Counted from the stretch's first letter, positions 8,771 to 17,769 are shown. The stretch: 51,701 nt of DNA from Streptantibioticus silvisoli (GCF_027947535.2 NZ_JAAGKO020000058.1:1-51701); one strand, 5' to 3'. Numbers and translations: made by a program. Notes: generated from the sequence alone by a model not told the origin.

Positions 8771-8799
8771 GCAACGAGCGGTGCGGCGCCCGGGTTACG
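8771..8799 (-). promoter_or_regulatory. candidate sigma-BldN promoter of rsbN
   Basis: On the minus strand CGTAAC (8799-8794), a 17-base spacer and CGTTGC (8776-8771) match the sigma-BldN consensus as I recall it (CGTAAC, 16-17 bases, CGTTGA) with one mismatch. The site lies about 150 bases before the rsbN start. Autogenous control of rsbN by sigma-BldN is known in Streptomyces. Confidence 0.7.
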
Positions 8800-8886
8800 C
8801 GACCGGGAGGAGGTGACCGGACGGCCCGGTGCGACGGGGTGCGGTGCGGGTGGGACGACGGGCCGGCGCGGGGGCCGCGACAGCCG

Positions 8887-9816
8887 TCAGCGGGCGTCTT
8901 CCGGCAGCAGCCGCGCGAGGGTGCGCACCGCGCGGTACTGGAGCGTTTTGATCGCGCCCTCGTTCTTGCTCATGATCCGCGCGGTCTCGGCGACCGACAG
9001 CCCCTGGAGGAACCGCAGCCGCACGCACTCCTGCTGCTGCGGGTTGAGCCGGCCGACGGCGTGGAGCAGCGCGTCGTTGGACAGCTGTTCCAGGACCGAG
9101 TCCTCCGGGCTGCGCGCCACCTCGTTGGCGTCGAGCATCTCGCCGGTGGTGACCTCCAGCCGGAAGCGGCTGGACTTGAAGTGGTCGGCCACCAGGTTGC
9201 GGGCGATGGTCACCAGCCAGGCGCCGAAGTCGCGCCCCTGATAGGTGAACGTGCCGATCCGGCGCAGCGCCCGCAGGAAGGTCTCGCTGGTGAGGTCCTC
9301 CGCGGTCGCCTTGCTGCTCACCCGGTAGTAGATGTACCGGTACACGGTGTCCGCGTAGTGGTCGTAGAGCCTGCCGAAGGCGTCGGCCTCACCGGCCTGG
9401 GCGCGTTCGACCAGCTCCATCATCCGCAGGCTGTCCTGGTCGGAGGGGGAGCGGCGGGCGGCCGGGCCGGCGGACCGGGCGGCCGGCGGGGCCGGCGGTG
9501 GCGCCTGCGCCGCGGCCGGTGGACCGGTGCCGCCACCGGTGCGCGGGGCGGGCGCGGACGCCGCCGCCGGGGTGGCGGCGGTGCCGCCGGCCGGTCCGGG
9601 GGCGCCGGCGCGCCGCGAGAGGCGGATCGGTCTGCCGGCCGCGGGGTTGACCGCGCCGGAGGCGAGCGGGGTGCCGCCGGCCTGCGGGGAGCGGGCGGAT
9701 GCGGATGCCGCGTACGCGGGGACGGCGTACACGGGGAGGGCCAGGCGCAGGCAGCGAGCGGCATGCTCGCGCAGCGTCGTGAGGCCTGAGGCGTCAACCC
9801 CGACGAGTGGGTACAC
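8887..9816 (-). CDS. bldN: developmental ECF sigma factor BldN, with N-terminal pro-sequence
   Basis: A 309-residue ECF sigma factor. Region 2 runs from about 146 to 212 (GRLYDHYADTVYRYIYYRVS, TAEDLTSETFLRAL, WLVTIARNLVADHFK). Region 4 runs from about 246 to 300 (LNPQQQECVRLRFLQGLSVAETA...GAIKTLQYRA). About 125 residues precede region 2, beginning MYPLVGVDASGLTTLREHAA; this is the pro-sequence of BldN, which is removed by proteolysis in S. coelicolor. BldN drives aerial hyphae genes (chaplins, rodlins, bldM). The Ala/Pro-rich linker at 70-125 makes the extension longer than the roughly 86 residues I recall for S. coelicolor. The start is GTG; rsbN lies directly downstream. Confidence 0.95.
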   Translation of the reverse strand: MYPLVGVDASGLTTLREHAARCLRLALPVYAVPAYAASASARSPQAGGTPLASGAVNPAAGRPIRLSRRAGAPGPAGGTAATPAAASAPAPRTGGGTGPPAAAQAPPPAPPAARSAGPAARRSPSDQDSLRMMELVERAQAGEADAFGRLYDHYADTVYRYIYYRVSSKATAEDLTSETFLRALRRIGTFTYQGRDFGAWLVTIARNLVADHFKSSRFRLEVTTGEMLDANEVARSPEDSVLEQLSNDALLHAVGRLNPQQQECVRLRFLQGLSVAETARIMSKNEGAIKTLQYRAVRTLARLLPEDAR

Positions 9817-10143
9817 GGGACTCCCAGAGGCAGGACTTCCATCACGAGCAGTACGGGACCGTTCACCCGTCGTAGCGACGTGTGGGTACCGGTGTGCGTC
9901 TGAGGAGAATAACGCTTCGTACAGACGGTGTTACACCGAGTTGCCGAATTCGTCGTTTGCGCCCACTCCGTACCGGAATGGTGACCGTTCAAGTTCGCTT
10001 TCGGCGGCGCAAGTTGACCACTTGGCAGCACTCGGCGACCGCCCGCGGGGCGTGTTGTGGCGTTCCGGGGTCAACGCGACTGCCGTGCGCCCGACCGGGG
10101 TAGAAAGTCCGGATCGCCCCTTCGCGGGGGCCGGGAACGACGG
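9817..10143. promoter_or_regulatory. bldN upstream region with candidate BldD box
   Basis: The gene-free stretch before bldN is locally richer in A and T than its surroundings. A partial match to the BldD palindrome (nTnACnCWGnGTnAn) lies at 9930-9944: GTTACACCGAGTTGC, seven of nine fixed positions. BldD is known to repress bldN in Streptomyces. No -10/-35 pair was assigned with confidence. Confidence 0.5.
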
Positions 10144-10175
10144 CGCCCGGTGCCGAAGGCGATCGGCACCGGGCG
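10144..10175 (-). terminator. terminator of the HAD-IB phosphatase gene
   Basis: A perfect 13-bp stem, CGCCCGGTGCCGA with TCGGCACCGGGCG, and a 6-base loop, 53 bases past the stop codon. It insulates bldN from the upstream gene. Confidence 0.85.
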
Positions 10176-10228
10176 TGCGGTGAGGGGCTCAGGGGGACGG
10201 CGCGGGCGGCGCCGTCGGGCGGAACGGT

Positions 10229-11200
10229 TCAGCGGCGGCGGCGCTGGAGAGCGACCGCGGCCACCGCGCCGCCGGCCACCGCGCCGACGCCGGCCGCGGC
10301 GGGCAGGCCGATGCGGGCCGCCTTCCGGCCGGTGCGGTAGTCCCGCAGCCGCCAGTCGTGCTCGCGGGCGTGCTTGCGCAGCGCGGTGTCGGGGTTGATG
10401 GCGTAGGGGTGGCCGACCAGCGACAGCATGGGGATGTCGTTGGCCGAGTCGCTGTAGGCGGCGCACCGGGACAGGTCCAGGCCGCGGGCGGTGGCGAGCG
10501 CCTTGACGGCCTCCGCCTTGGCCGGGCCGTGCAGCGGTTCGCCGACCAGGCGGCCGGTGTAGACGCCGTCGACCGACTCGGCGACCGTGCCCAGCGCGCC
10601 GGTCAGGCCGAGGCGGCGGGCGATGATGCTGGCGGTCTCCACCGGTGCCGCGGTCACCAGCCACACCGGCTGGCCGGCGTCGAGGTGGGCCTGGGCGAGC
10701 GCCCGGGTGCCGGGCCAGATCTTGCCCGCCATGTACTCGTCGTAGATCTCCTCGCCGATGGACATCAGTTCCTCGACGCGGTGGCCCTTGACGATCGACA
10801 GCGCGCTGTCGCGGGCCTCCTGCATGTGGGCCGGGTCCTCCGAGCCCGCCAGCCGGAACCAGGCCTGCTGCCAGGCGAACCGCACCAGGTCGCGCTTGTG
10901 GAAGAACTTCCGCTTGTACAGGCCGCGGCCGAAGTGGAATATCGCGGCGCCCTGCATGACGGTGTTGTCAAGGTCGAAGAAGGCGGCGGCGCGCGGGTCG
11001 CCGGCCACCGGGAACTGCGGTTCGCGCCGGGGCGGCGCGGCGGATCGGTGCGGCGTGGCCAGTGCCGCCTCGGCGGAGGCGGCTCCGGCCAGGACGCTGC
11101 GTGGAGTTGAGGGGCGATGACGCGTGGGGAGCCATCCCCACCGGAGGGTCGTCCCGAAGGGCCCGCTACCGGAGAGGTGGCCGCGCGACGGATGGGCCAT
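10229..11200 (-). CDS. HAD-IB phosphatase (SerB-like)
   Basis: A 323-residue protein with the HAD-IB pattern: motif [14 protein letters not shown], motif [14 protein letters not shown], and motif [27 protein letters not shown]. The family includes phosphoserine phosphatase-like and lipid phosphate phosphatases. A Pro/Arg-rich N-terminus of about 60 residues precedes the domain. The C-terminus, [26 protein letters not shown], is a hydrophobic segment capped by arginines, suggesting a membrane anchor. The ATG at 11200 is chosen; the open frame further upstream lacks a family match. The neighbouring glutaredoxin gene is divergent. Confidence 0.82.
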   Translation of the reverse strand: MAHPSRGHLSGSGPFGTTLRWGWLPTRHRPSTPRSVLAGAASAEAALATPHRSAAPPRREPQFPVAGDPRAAAFFDLDNTVMQGAAIFHFGRGLYKRKFFHKRDLVRFAWQQAWFRLAGSEDPAHMQEARDSALSIVKGHRVEELMSIGEEIYDEYMAGKIWPGTRALAQAHLDAGQPVWLVTAAPVETASIIARRLGLTGALGTVAESVDGVYTGRLVGEPLHGPAKAEAVKALATARGLDLSRCAAYSDSANDIPMLSLVGHPYAINPDTALRKHAREHDWRLRDYRTGRKAARIGLPAAAGVGAVAGGAVAAVALQRRRR

Positions 11201-11363
11201 ACGCCGAGCATAGCCACTCGGCCTGACAGTCCCTCCGCTGTCCGGGGGCCGCGCCGTGAAGACGTGGCGTCCGGGAGGTGTCCGGCGGGCGCCGCGCCCG
11301 GGCCTGCGGCCGGCCCGCCGACGCCGTCCGGGGGCGGTCCGGCGGCCGGGGCACAATGGCCCG

Positions 11364-11642
11364 ATGAGCCCCCTGCTGCGCCGGGCGACCAGGCCCGATC
11401 CCGCGTCCCGCACGATCACGCTGATCACCCGACCCGGCTGCCACCTGTGCGACGCGGCCCGCGCGACGGTGGAGAAGGTCGCCGCCGAGGTCGGCTGCGC
11501 GGTCGAGGAGCGGGACATCACCACCGACCAGGAGTTGTACGACCGTTACTGGGAGCAGATCCCCGTCGTACTGATCGACGGCGCCCAGCACGACTTCTGG
11601 CAGGTGAAGGAGGAACGGCTCCGCAAGGCACTCGGCGCCTGA
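11364..11642 (+). CDS. glutaredoxin-like thiol oxidoreductase
   Basis: A 92-residue thioredoxin-fold protein with the redox motif in [12 protein letters not shown] (CxxC) and the cis-proline segment [11 protein letters not shown]. The spacing and length fit the glutaredoxin family PF05768 (DUF836). It probably reduces disulfides or mixed disulfides in the cytoplasm; the partner is unknown. It is the first plus-strand gene before the repeat-rich gap and the rex-hem operon. Confidence 0.85.
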   Translation: MSPLLRRATRPDPASRTITLITRPGCHLCDAARATVEKVAAEVGCAVEERDITTDQELYDRYWEQIPVVLIDGAQHDFWQVKEERLRKALGA

Positions 11643-12247
11643 CCCGGGCCGGGGGCGGCTTGCGCCGGGCCCGGACGGCCGCCCGGTGCGGGAGCGGTGA
11701 CGGACTTCGGCGCCGGGCCTGTGGGGTACGCCGGGCCGACCTGCGGAGGGCTTCGGCGTGGGAGCAGTCGCGGGCTTCGGTGTGGGACCGGTGAGGTGCG
11801 CCGGGTCGGACCGGTGACGGGCTTCGGTGTGGGACCGGTGAGGTGCGCCGGGTCGGACCGGTGACGGACTTCGGCGTTGGGCCGGGGCAGGCCCCGGCGT
11901 CCGAACCGTAGGCCGCGTCGGCGCCCCTGACCTGCGGCCCGCCTCCGCGGAGCGCCGGCGGACGCCGGCGTCGGAGCCAGGAGGCCCGCGGCCGGCGACC
12001 TGCGACGGTCGCGGCGCCCGATCCATGAGGTACCCGGGGCCCGACCTGCGACGGACCCCGGTGCAGGCCCCGCGACGGGCCCGCGCTCCGACCCGTGAGC
12101 CACCCGGCGCCACCGCCGCGACGGCTCCCGCCCCGACCTGCGGCGCACCCCCTCCGTCGCGGCAGCGGATTTCTTCGGGGCTCGGGAGTTCGATTACCAT
12201 CGAGTGGTTTTGTTCGGTCCGGGGGGATACGTAGGGAAGGTGGCCAC
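11643..12247. repeat. gene-free stretch with degenerate tandem repeats
   Basis: No gene with convincing coding bias is seen here. Two identical 47-base units lie head to tail at 11772-11818 and 11819-11865 (starting GGGCTTCGGTGTGGGACCGG), flanked by diverged copies from about 11690 to 11900. The remaining 350 bases are made of similar GC-rich phrases. A more AT-rich part at 12165-12235 probably holds the exonuclease promoter. Confidence 0.75.
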
Positions 12248-12934
12248 GTGCTCTCCGCGGAGGCGTCCCGGCCGGGTGCCGGGTTCGCCGTGGTCGACGT
12301 CGAGACCACGGGGTCGAGTTCGCGGCGGCACCGTGTCGTGGAGCTGGCCGTCGTCCTGCTGGACGGCGAGCACCGGGTGGAGGGCGAGTTCGCCACCCTG
12401 GTCGACCCCGAGGGCCCGGTCGGGCCGACCCACATCCACGGCATAGCACCGGAGGACCTGCGGCGCGCGGGGGAGCCGGCGCCGCGTTTCGGCCAGATCG
12501 CCGGGCGGTTGCTGACGTTGCTGCGCGGCCGGGTGCTGGTGGGCCACAACGTGGGGTGCGACCACGCCTTCCTCGCCGCGGAGTACGGCCGGCTCGGCGT
12601 GCGGCTCCCCGTGCTGCCGCAGCTGTGCACGATGCGCCTGGCGGAACGTTTCCTCGGTCCGTTGGATGGGCTGTCGCTGCGGGCCTGCGCCGCCGCGGCC
12701 GGGGTGCCGCGCTGGGTGGAGCACACCGCGCTGGGCGACGCGCGGGCGGCCGGCGCCCTGTTCACGCGCTGTGTCCGGACCGCCGGCGCGGACCTGGTGG
12801 CCCCGGCCGGGGTGAGCGCGCGGGCCGCCGCGCTGGAGTGGCCCGGGCTGCCGCGCACCGGCTGTGACGGGGCCTGGAAGATCAACGAAGTGCGCCGGTC
12901 AATGGTTTCCGGGCATGGCCGGGGAGGCGCGTGA
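12248..12934 (+). CDS. DEDDh 3'-5' exonuclease (DnaQ epsilon-like)
   Basis: A 228-residue exonuclease. Exo I is FAVVDVETTG (Asp and Glu metal ligands), Exo II is VLVGHNVGCDHAFLAAEYGR, and Exo III is HTALGDARAAGALF (His and Asp). These four acids and the histidine define the DEDDh family of the proofreading subunit of DNA polymerase III and related repair nucleases. A GTG start is chosen because AGGGAAGG lies 7 bases before it. The C-terminal 50 residues carry no recognisable domain. The gene ends about 40 bases before the Rex operator. Confidence 0.85.
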   Translation: MLSAEASRPGAGFAVVDVETTGSSSRRHRVVELAVVLLDGEHRVEGEFATLVDPEGPVGPTHIHGIAPEDLRRAGEPAPRFGQIAGRLLTLLRGRVLVGHNVGCDHAFLAAEYGRLGVRLPVLPQLCTMRLAERFLGPLDGLSLRACAAAAGVPRWVEHTALGDARAAGALFTRCVRTAGADLVAPAGVSARAAALEWPGLPRTGCDGAWKINEVRRSMVSGHGRGGA

Positions 12935-12972
12935 TGCCGGTCACTTCGCACCGACAAATCGGACACCATCTT

Positions 12973-12988
12973 TGTGCACACGTTCACA
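12973..12988. promoter_or_regulatory. Rex operator (ROP) of the rex-hem operon
   Basis: TGTGCACACGTTCACA differs at two positions from the Streptomyces Rex operator TGTGAACGCGTTCACA. It lies 78 bases before the rex start and overlaps a possible promoter (TTGTGC at 12972, 17 bases, TAGCCT at 12995). Rex would repress its own operon when NADH is low and release it when NADH rises, as in S. coelicolor. Confidence 0.9.
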
Positions 12989-13065
12989 AAGACATAGCCT
13001 GGCCGCTACAGGGCCACACCAGTGACGGTGTCCGCCCGCAGCCCAGCTCTACCCGCAGGAGCATC

Positions 13066-13812
13066 GTGGCAACTGGCCGAACGCACCGACCGGCGACCCG
13101 GAGCCGAGGGATTCCCGAGGCCACCGTCGCCAGGCTCCCGCTGTACCTGCGGGCGCTGACCGCCCTGTCCGAGCGGTCCGTCCCCACCGTCTCGTCGGAG
13201 GAACTGGCCGCCGCGGCCGGCGTGAACTCCGCGAAGCTGCGCAAGGACTTCAGCTACCTGGGCTCGTACGGCACCCGCGGGGTCGGGTACGACGTCGAGT
13301 ACCTCGTCTACCAGATCTCCCGCGAACTGGGCCTGACCCAGGACTGGCCGGTCGTCATCGTCGGCATCGGCAACCTGGGCGCGGCGCTCGCCAACTACGG
13401 CGGGTTCGCCTCCCGCGGCTTCCGGATCGCGGCGCTGATAGACGCCGACCCGGCCCAGACCGGCAAGCAGGTCGCCGGGCTGCCGCTGCGGCACAGCGAC
13501 GAGCTGGAGGCCATCGTGGCCGCCAACCAGGTCTCGATCGGCGTGATCGCCACCCCGGCCGGCGCCGCCCAGGAGGTCTGCGACCGGCTGGTGGCCGCCG
13601 GGGTCACCTCCATCCTGAACTTCGCGCCGACCGTGCTGTCGGTGCCGGACGGCGTCGACGTGCGCAAGGTGGACCTCTCCATCGAGCTGCAGATCCTCGC
13701 CTTCCACGAGCAGCGCAAGGCCGGTGAGGAGCAGCCCGCGTCGGCCGCCCGGCCGGCCCGCGGCCAGCGTCCGGGGACCGACGGGGACGTACCCGCCGTG
13801 ATGCCCGCATGA
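13066..13812 (+). CDS. rex: redox-sensing transcriptional repressor Rex
   Basis: A 248-residue Rex protein. The winged-helix N-terminus (RLPLYLRALTAL, SSEELAAAAGVNSAKLRKDFSYLG) is followed by the Rossmann NAD(H) domain with VIVGIGNLGAALANYGGF and the C-terminal swapped helix DLSIELQILAFHEQRK. Rex binds DNA when NAD+ dominates and releases it on binding NADH. It starts with GTG after GCAGGAGC. Its stop codon overlaps the hemA start (ATGA), so rex and hemA are translationally coupled. The C-terminal 30 residues are a disordered Ala/Arg/Pro tail. Confidence 0.96.
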   Translation: MATGRTHRPATRSRGIPEATVARLPLYLRALTALSERSVPTVSSEELAAAAGVNSAKLRKDFSYLGSYGTRGVGYDVEYLVYQISRELGLTQDWPVVIVGIGNLGAALANYGGFASRGFRIAALIDADPAQTGKQVAGLPLRHSDELEAIVAANQVSIGVIATPAGAAQEVCDRLVAAGVTSILNFAPTVLSVPDGVDVRKVDLSIELQILAFHEQRKAGEEQPASAARPARGQRPGTDGDVPAVMPA

Positions 13813-15164
13813 GTCTGCTCGTCGTAGGGCTCAGCCACCGCAGCGCACCGGTCAGCGTGCTGGAACGGGCCGCGCTCACCGAGGACGCCAAGGCCAAGCT
13901 GCTCCAGGACACCCTGGCCGCCGAACCGGCCGCCGAGGCCGTCGTGCTGGGCACCTGCAACCGCATCGAGCTGTACGCGGACGTCGACAAGTTCCACGCC
14001 GGCGTCGCCGAGCTGTCCACCCTGCTGTCGGTGCACAGCGGTGTCGGCCTGGACGAGCTGACCCCGTACCTCTACGTCCACTACGAGGACCGCGCGGTAC
14101 ACCACCTGTTCTCGGCGGCCTGCGGGCTGGACTCCATGGTGGTGGGCGAGGGACAGATCCTCGGCCAGATCAAGGACGCCCTCGGCTTCGCCCAGGAACT
14201 GCACACCACCGGCCGTTCGCTGAACGACCTGTTCCAGCAGACGCTGCGGGTCGGCAAGCGCGCGCACAGCGAGACCGGCATCGACAAGGCAGGCCAGTCG
14301 CTGGTCACCTTCGGGCTGGACCGGCTCACCGGCGGCGCCGGGGAACTGGCCGGCAAGCGGGCCCTGGTGGTCGGCGCCGGTTCGATGTCCTCGCTGGCCG
14401 CCGCCACCCTGGTACGCGCCGGGGTCGCCGAACTCGTCGTCGCCAACCGCACGCTGGAACGCGCCGCGCACCTCGCCGCCTCGCTGGGCGGCCGGGCGGT
14501 GCCGTTCGCCGAGGTGACCGCCGAACTGCCCGCCGCCGACGTGGTGGTGTCGTGTACCGGGGCGACCGGCCTGGTCCTGGACCGGGACGCGGTCGCCGCA
14601 GCCCTGCGGGACCGGCCGGCCGGCGCGCCGGTGCTGGGCATGCTGGACCTGGCGATGCCCCGCGACATCGACGGCGCGGTGCACGACCTGGCCGGCGTAC
14701 GGCTGGTCGACATCGAGGACCTGGCCGCCGCCGCGGCCGACGCGCCGATGGCCGCCGACGTGGACGCGGTGCGGCGCATCGTGGCCGACGAGGTCGCCGC
14801 CTTCGGCGCCGCCCAGCGGGCCCAGCGGATCACGCCGACCGTGGTGGCGTTGCGCACCATGGCCGCCGACGTGGTCTCCTCCGAACTCGCCCGGCTCGAC
14901 GGGCGCCTTCCCGGCTTGGACGGCAAGCAGCGCGCGGAGATCTCGCAGACCGTGCGCCGGGTCGTCGACAAACTCCTGCACGCACCCACCGTGCGGGTCA
15001 AACAACTGGCGGGTGAGCCCGGCGGCGCCGGGTACGCCGACGCGCTGCGCGAGCTGTTCGACCTCGACCCGCAAGCGGTCGCCGCCGTCAGCCACGTCGG
15101 CCGGCCGGACGCCGGGGTCGGACACGACCTGGGCATGAACGACGCGAATCGAGGCCGGGGATGA
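13809..15164 (+). CDS. hemA: glutamyl-tRNA reductase
   Basis: A 451-residue enzyme that reduces glutamyl-tRNA(Glu) with NADPH to glutamate-1-semialdehyde, the first committed step of C5 tetrapyrrole synthesis. The catalytic cysteine is C50 in VLGTCNRIELYA. The GLDSMVVGEGQILGQIKDA block, the NADPH domain motif ALVVGAGSMSSLAA and the C-terminal dimerisation helices (RRVVDKLLHAPTVRVKQLA) are all present. It overlaps rex and hemC by 4 bases each. Confidence 0.97.
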   Translation: MSLLVVGLSHRSAPVSVLERAALTEDAKAKLLQDTLAAEPAAEAVVLGTCNRIELYADVDKFHAGVAELSTLLSVHSGVGLDELTPYLYVHYEDRAVHHLFSAACGLDSMVVGEGQILGQIKDALGFAQELHTTGRSLNDLFQQTLRVGKRAHSETGIDKAGQSLVTFGLDRLTGGAGELAGKRALVVGAGSMSSLAAATLVRAGVAELVVANRTLERAAHLAASLGGRAVPFAEVTAELPAADVVVSCTGATGLVLDRDAVAAALRDRPAGAPVLGMLDLAMPRDIDGAVHDLAGVRLVDIEDLAAAAADAPMAADVDAVRRIVADEVAAFGAAQRAQRITPTVVALRTMAADVVSSELARLDGRLPGLDGKQRAEISQTVRRVVDKLLHAPTVRVKQLAGEPGGAGYADALRELFDLDPQAVAAVSHVGRPDAGVGHDLGMNDANRGRG

Positions 15165-16153
15165 CAGGCCCCACGAACCCCACGCCCGAGCGGGACCGCC
15201 CGCTGCGGCTCGGCACCCGGCGCAGCAAGCTGGCCATGGCCCAGTCCGGCCTGGTGGCCGACGCGGTCCGCCGGCTGACCGGGCGCCCGGTGGAACTGGT
15301 GGAGATCACCACGTACGGCGACACCTCCCGGGAGGCGCTCGCGCAGATCGGCGGCACCGGAGTCTTCGTCTCGGCACTGCGCGAGGCGCTGCTGGCCGGC
15401 CGGATCGACTTCGCGGTGCACTCGCTGAAGGACCTGCCCACCGCGGACCCCGAGGGGCTGACGCTGGCGGCGGTACCGGTGCGCGAGGACGCCCGGGACG
15501 TGCTGGTGGCCCGCGACGGGCTCACCTTCGAACGGCTGCCGTCCGGCGCCCGGGTCGGCACCGGCTCACCGCGCCGCGCGGCCCAGCTCAACGCCTGGGC
15601 CCGCGGCCTGGGCCGGCGGGTCGAGCTGGTGCCCATCCGCGGCAACATCGACACCCGCATGGGATACGTCACCTCCGGTGAGCTGGACGCCGTGGTGCTG
15701 GCCGCCGCCGGGCTCAACCGGCTGGGCCGCTCCGACGCGGTCACCGAGCTGATCGACACCGACGCGGTACTTCCCGCCCCCGGCCAGGGGGCGTTGGCCA
15801 TCGAGTGCGCGGCGTCCGACACCGCGCTGGCCGCCCGGCTCGCCGGACTCGACGACCCGGTCACCCGGGCCGCCGTGACCGCCGAGCGTGCCCTGCTCGC
15901 CGCCCTGGAGGCCGGCTGCTCCGCCCCGGTGGGGGCGCTGGCCGAGCCGATCGCGGCACCGCGGGGCGAGCGACTGACCGAACTGCGGCTGCGCGGGGTC
16001 GTCGGCACGACCGACGGCGTCACGCTGATGCAGTTGTCCGCCACCGGCACGCTGCCGGCGTCCCACGACGAAGCGGCCGCCCTCGGCCGCGAACTCGCCG
16101 AGGAGATGCTGGTCAAGGGCGCGGCCGGTCTGATGGGGGAGCGTGTGCGGTGA
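15161..16153 (+). CDS. hemC: hydroxymethylbilane synthase (porphobilinogen deaminase)
   Basis: A 330-residue enzyme that joins four porphobilinogens into hydroxymethylbilane. Seen are LRLGTRRSKLAMAQSGLVAD at the N-terminus, the FAVHSLKDLPT motif, the arginine-rich GTGSPRRAAQL block, and the dipyrromethane cofactor cysteine C253 in EAGCSAPVGA. The start ATGA overlaps the hemA stop and the stop overlaps the hemD start (GTGA). Confidence 0.96.
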   Translation: MTGPTNPTPERDRPLRLGTRRSKLAMAQSGLVADAVRRLTGRPVELVEITTYGDTSREALAQIGGTGVFVSALREALLAGRIDFAVHSLKDLPTADPEGLTLAAVPVREDARDVLVARDGLTFERLPSGARVGTGSPRRAAQLNAWARGLGRRVELVPIRGNIDTRMGYVTSGELDAVVLAAAGLNRLGRSDAVTELIDTDAVLPAPGQGALAIECAASDTALAARLAGLDDPVTRAAVTAERALLAALEAGCSAPVGALAEPIAAPRGERLTELRLRGVVGTTDGVTLMQLSATGTLPASHDEAAALGRELAEEMLVKGAAGLMGERVR

Positions 16154-17769
16154 GCCCCACCACCTACAGGCCCGTACACGGGCACGTCACCTTCCTGGGC
16201 GCCGGACCGGGTGACCCCGGGCTGCTGACCTTGCGCGCCGTCGCGGCGCTCGCCGAGGCCGATGTCCTCGTCGCCGACCCGACGGTGCTCGACGTCGTCC
16301 GCGGGCATGCCCGCAGCGCCGTTGAGACGCCCGAACTTGTCTCGTTGGACGGGGCGTTGGGCGGCACCACCGGGTATGCGTCCAAGCTTGTCATGGCGTC
16401 CGCCGGCACCGGCAAGCGGGTGGTGCGTGCGGTGACCGGCGACCCCGGTCTGGACGGCGACACCGCCGAGGAGATGCTCGCCTGCGCGCAGGCCGGCATC
16501 CCCTTCGAGGTGGTCCCGGGCGTGGCGAGCGCGGTGGGCGTGCCGGCGTACGCCGGTGTGCCGATCGGCCGCCACGTGCGGTTCGTCGACGCGCCGACCG
16601 CCTCCGCCCGCTGCTGGGCCGAGGCCGGCACGAGCGACGCCATGCTGGTGGTCAGCACCACGCTGGAGGCGGTGGCCGCCGCCGCCGCCGAGCTGGTCGC
16701 GGCCGGCCGCAAGCCGGACACCCCGCTGACCGTCACGGTGGCCGGCACCACGACCCGGCAGCGCAGCTGGACGGCCACGCTGGCCGGTATCGCCGCCGAG
16801 CTGAAGGCGACCAAGGCGCTGCCGTCGGCCGAGCCGGGCCAGGCGGCGATAGCCGTTGTCGGTGAGCCGGTGACCGGTGCGCCCGGTCAGCTGTCGTGGT
16901 TCGAGACGAAGCCGCTGTTCGGCTGGCGGGTCCTGGTGCCGCGCACCAAGGAGCAGGCCGAGTCGCTGTCGGAGCAGCTGCGGTCCTACGGCGCGGTGCC
17001 GCACGAGGTGCCCACCATCGCCGTGGAGCCGCCGCGCACCCCGCAGCAGATGGAACGCGCGGTCAAGGGCCTGGTCACCGGCCGGTACGAGTGGATCGCC
17101 TTCACCTCGGTGAACGCGGTCCGCGCGGTGCGCGAGAAGTTCGAGGAGTACGGCCTGGACGCCCGGGCCTTCGCCGGGATCAAGGTGGCCGCGGTCGGCG
17201 AGCAGACGGCGAAGTCGCTGGTGGAGTTCGGCGTCAAGCCCGACCTGGTGCCGTCCGGCGAGCAGTCGGCCGCCGGGCTGCTGGAGGACTGGCCGCCCTA
17301 CGACCCGGTCTTCGACCCGATCGACCGGGTCTTCCTGCCGCGCGCCGACATCGCCACCGAGACCCTGGTGGCCGGGCTGATCGAGCTGGGCTGGGAGGTC
17401 GACGACGTCACCGCGTACCGCACGGTGCGCGCCTCGCCGCCGCCGGCCGACACCCGCGAGGCGATCAAGGGCGGCGGGTTCGACGCCGTGCTGTTCACCT
17501 CGTCCAGTACGGTACGCAACCTGGTCGGCATCGCCGGCAAGCCGCACAACGTCACCGTCATCGCGTGCATCGGCCCCGCCACGGCGAAGACCGCCGAGGA
17601 GCACGGTCTGCGTGTCGACGTGATGGCGCCGGAGCCGTCGGTGCACGCGCTGGCCGAGGCGCTGGCCGACTTCGGCCGGGCGCGGCGGGCGGCGGCGCTG
17701 GAGGCGGGTGACCCGGTCACCCGGCCCAGCGAGCGGCGGCCGGGCTCGCGGCGCAGAGCGCGCGGCTGA
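16150..17769 (+). CDS. hemD: bifunctional uroporphyrinogen-III C-methyltransferase / uroporphyrinogen-III synthase
   Basis: A 539-residue fusion. Residues 1-250 form a SAM-dependent uroporphyrinogen-III methyltransferase-like domain (VTFLGAGPGDPGLLTLRA, VVRAVTGDPGLDG, VVPGVASAVGVPAYAGVPI). Residues 260-520 form a HemD domain (VLVPRTKEQAESLSEQL, IAFTSVNAVRAV, VAAVGEQTAKSL, VLFTSSSTVRNLVG, IACIGPATAKTAEEHGL). This architecture is usual in actinobacteria and links heme with siroheme/cobalamin branches. GTG start; 4-base overlap with hemC. hemB follows after 95 bases. Confidence 0.93.
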   Translation: MSPTTYRPVHGHVTFLGAGPGDPGLLTLRAVAALAEADVLVADPTVLDVVRGHARSAVETPELVSLDGALGGTTGYASKLVMASAGTGKRVVRAVTGDPGLDGDTAEEMLACAQAGIPFEVVPGVASAVGVPAYAGVPIGRHVRFVDAPTASARCWAEAGTSDAMLVVSTTLEAVAAAAAELVAAGRKPDTPLTVTVAGTTTRQRSWTATLAGIAAELKATKALPSAEPGQAAIAVVGEPVTGAPGQLSWFETKPLFGWRVLVPRTKEQAESLSEQLRSYGAVPHEVPTIAVEPPRTPQQMERAVKGLVTGRYEWIAFTSVNAVRAVREKFEEYGLDARAFAGIKVAAVGEQTAKSLVEFGVKPDLVPSGEQSAAGLLEDWPPYDPVFDPIDRVFLPRADIATETLVAGLIELGWEVDDVTAYRTVRASPPPADTREAIKGGGFDAVLFTSSSTVRNLVGIAGKPHNVTVIACIGPATAKTAEEHGLRVDVMAPEPSVHALAEALADFGRARRAAALEAGDPVTRPSERRPGSRRRARG

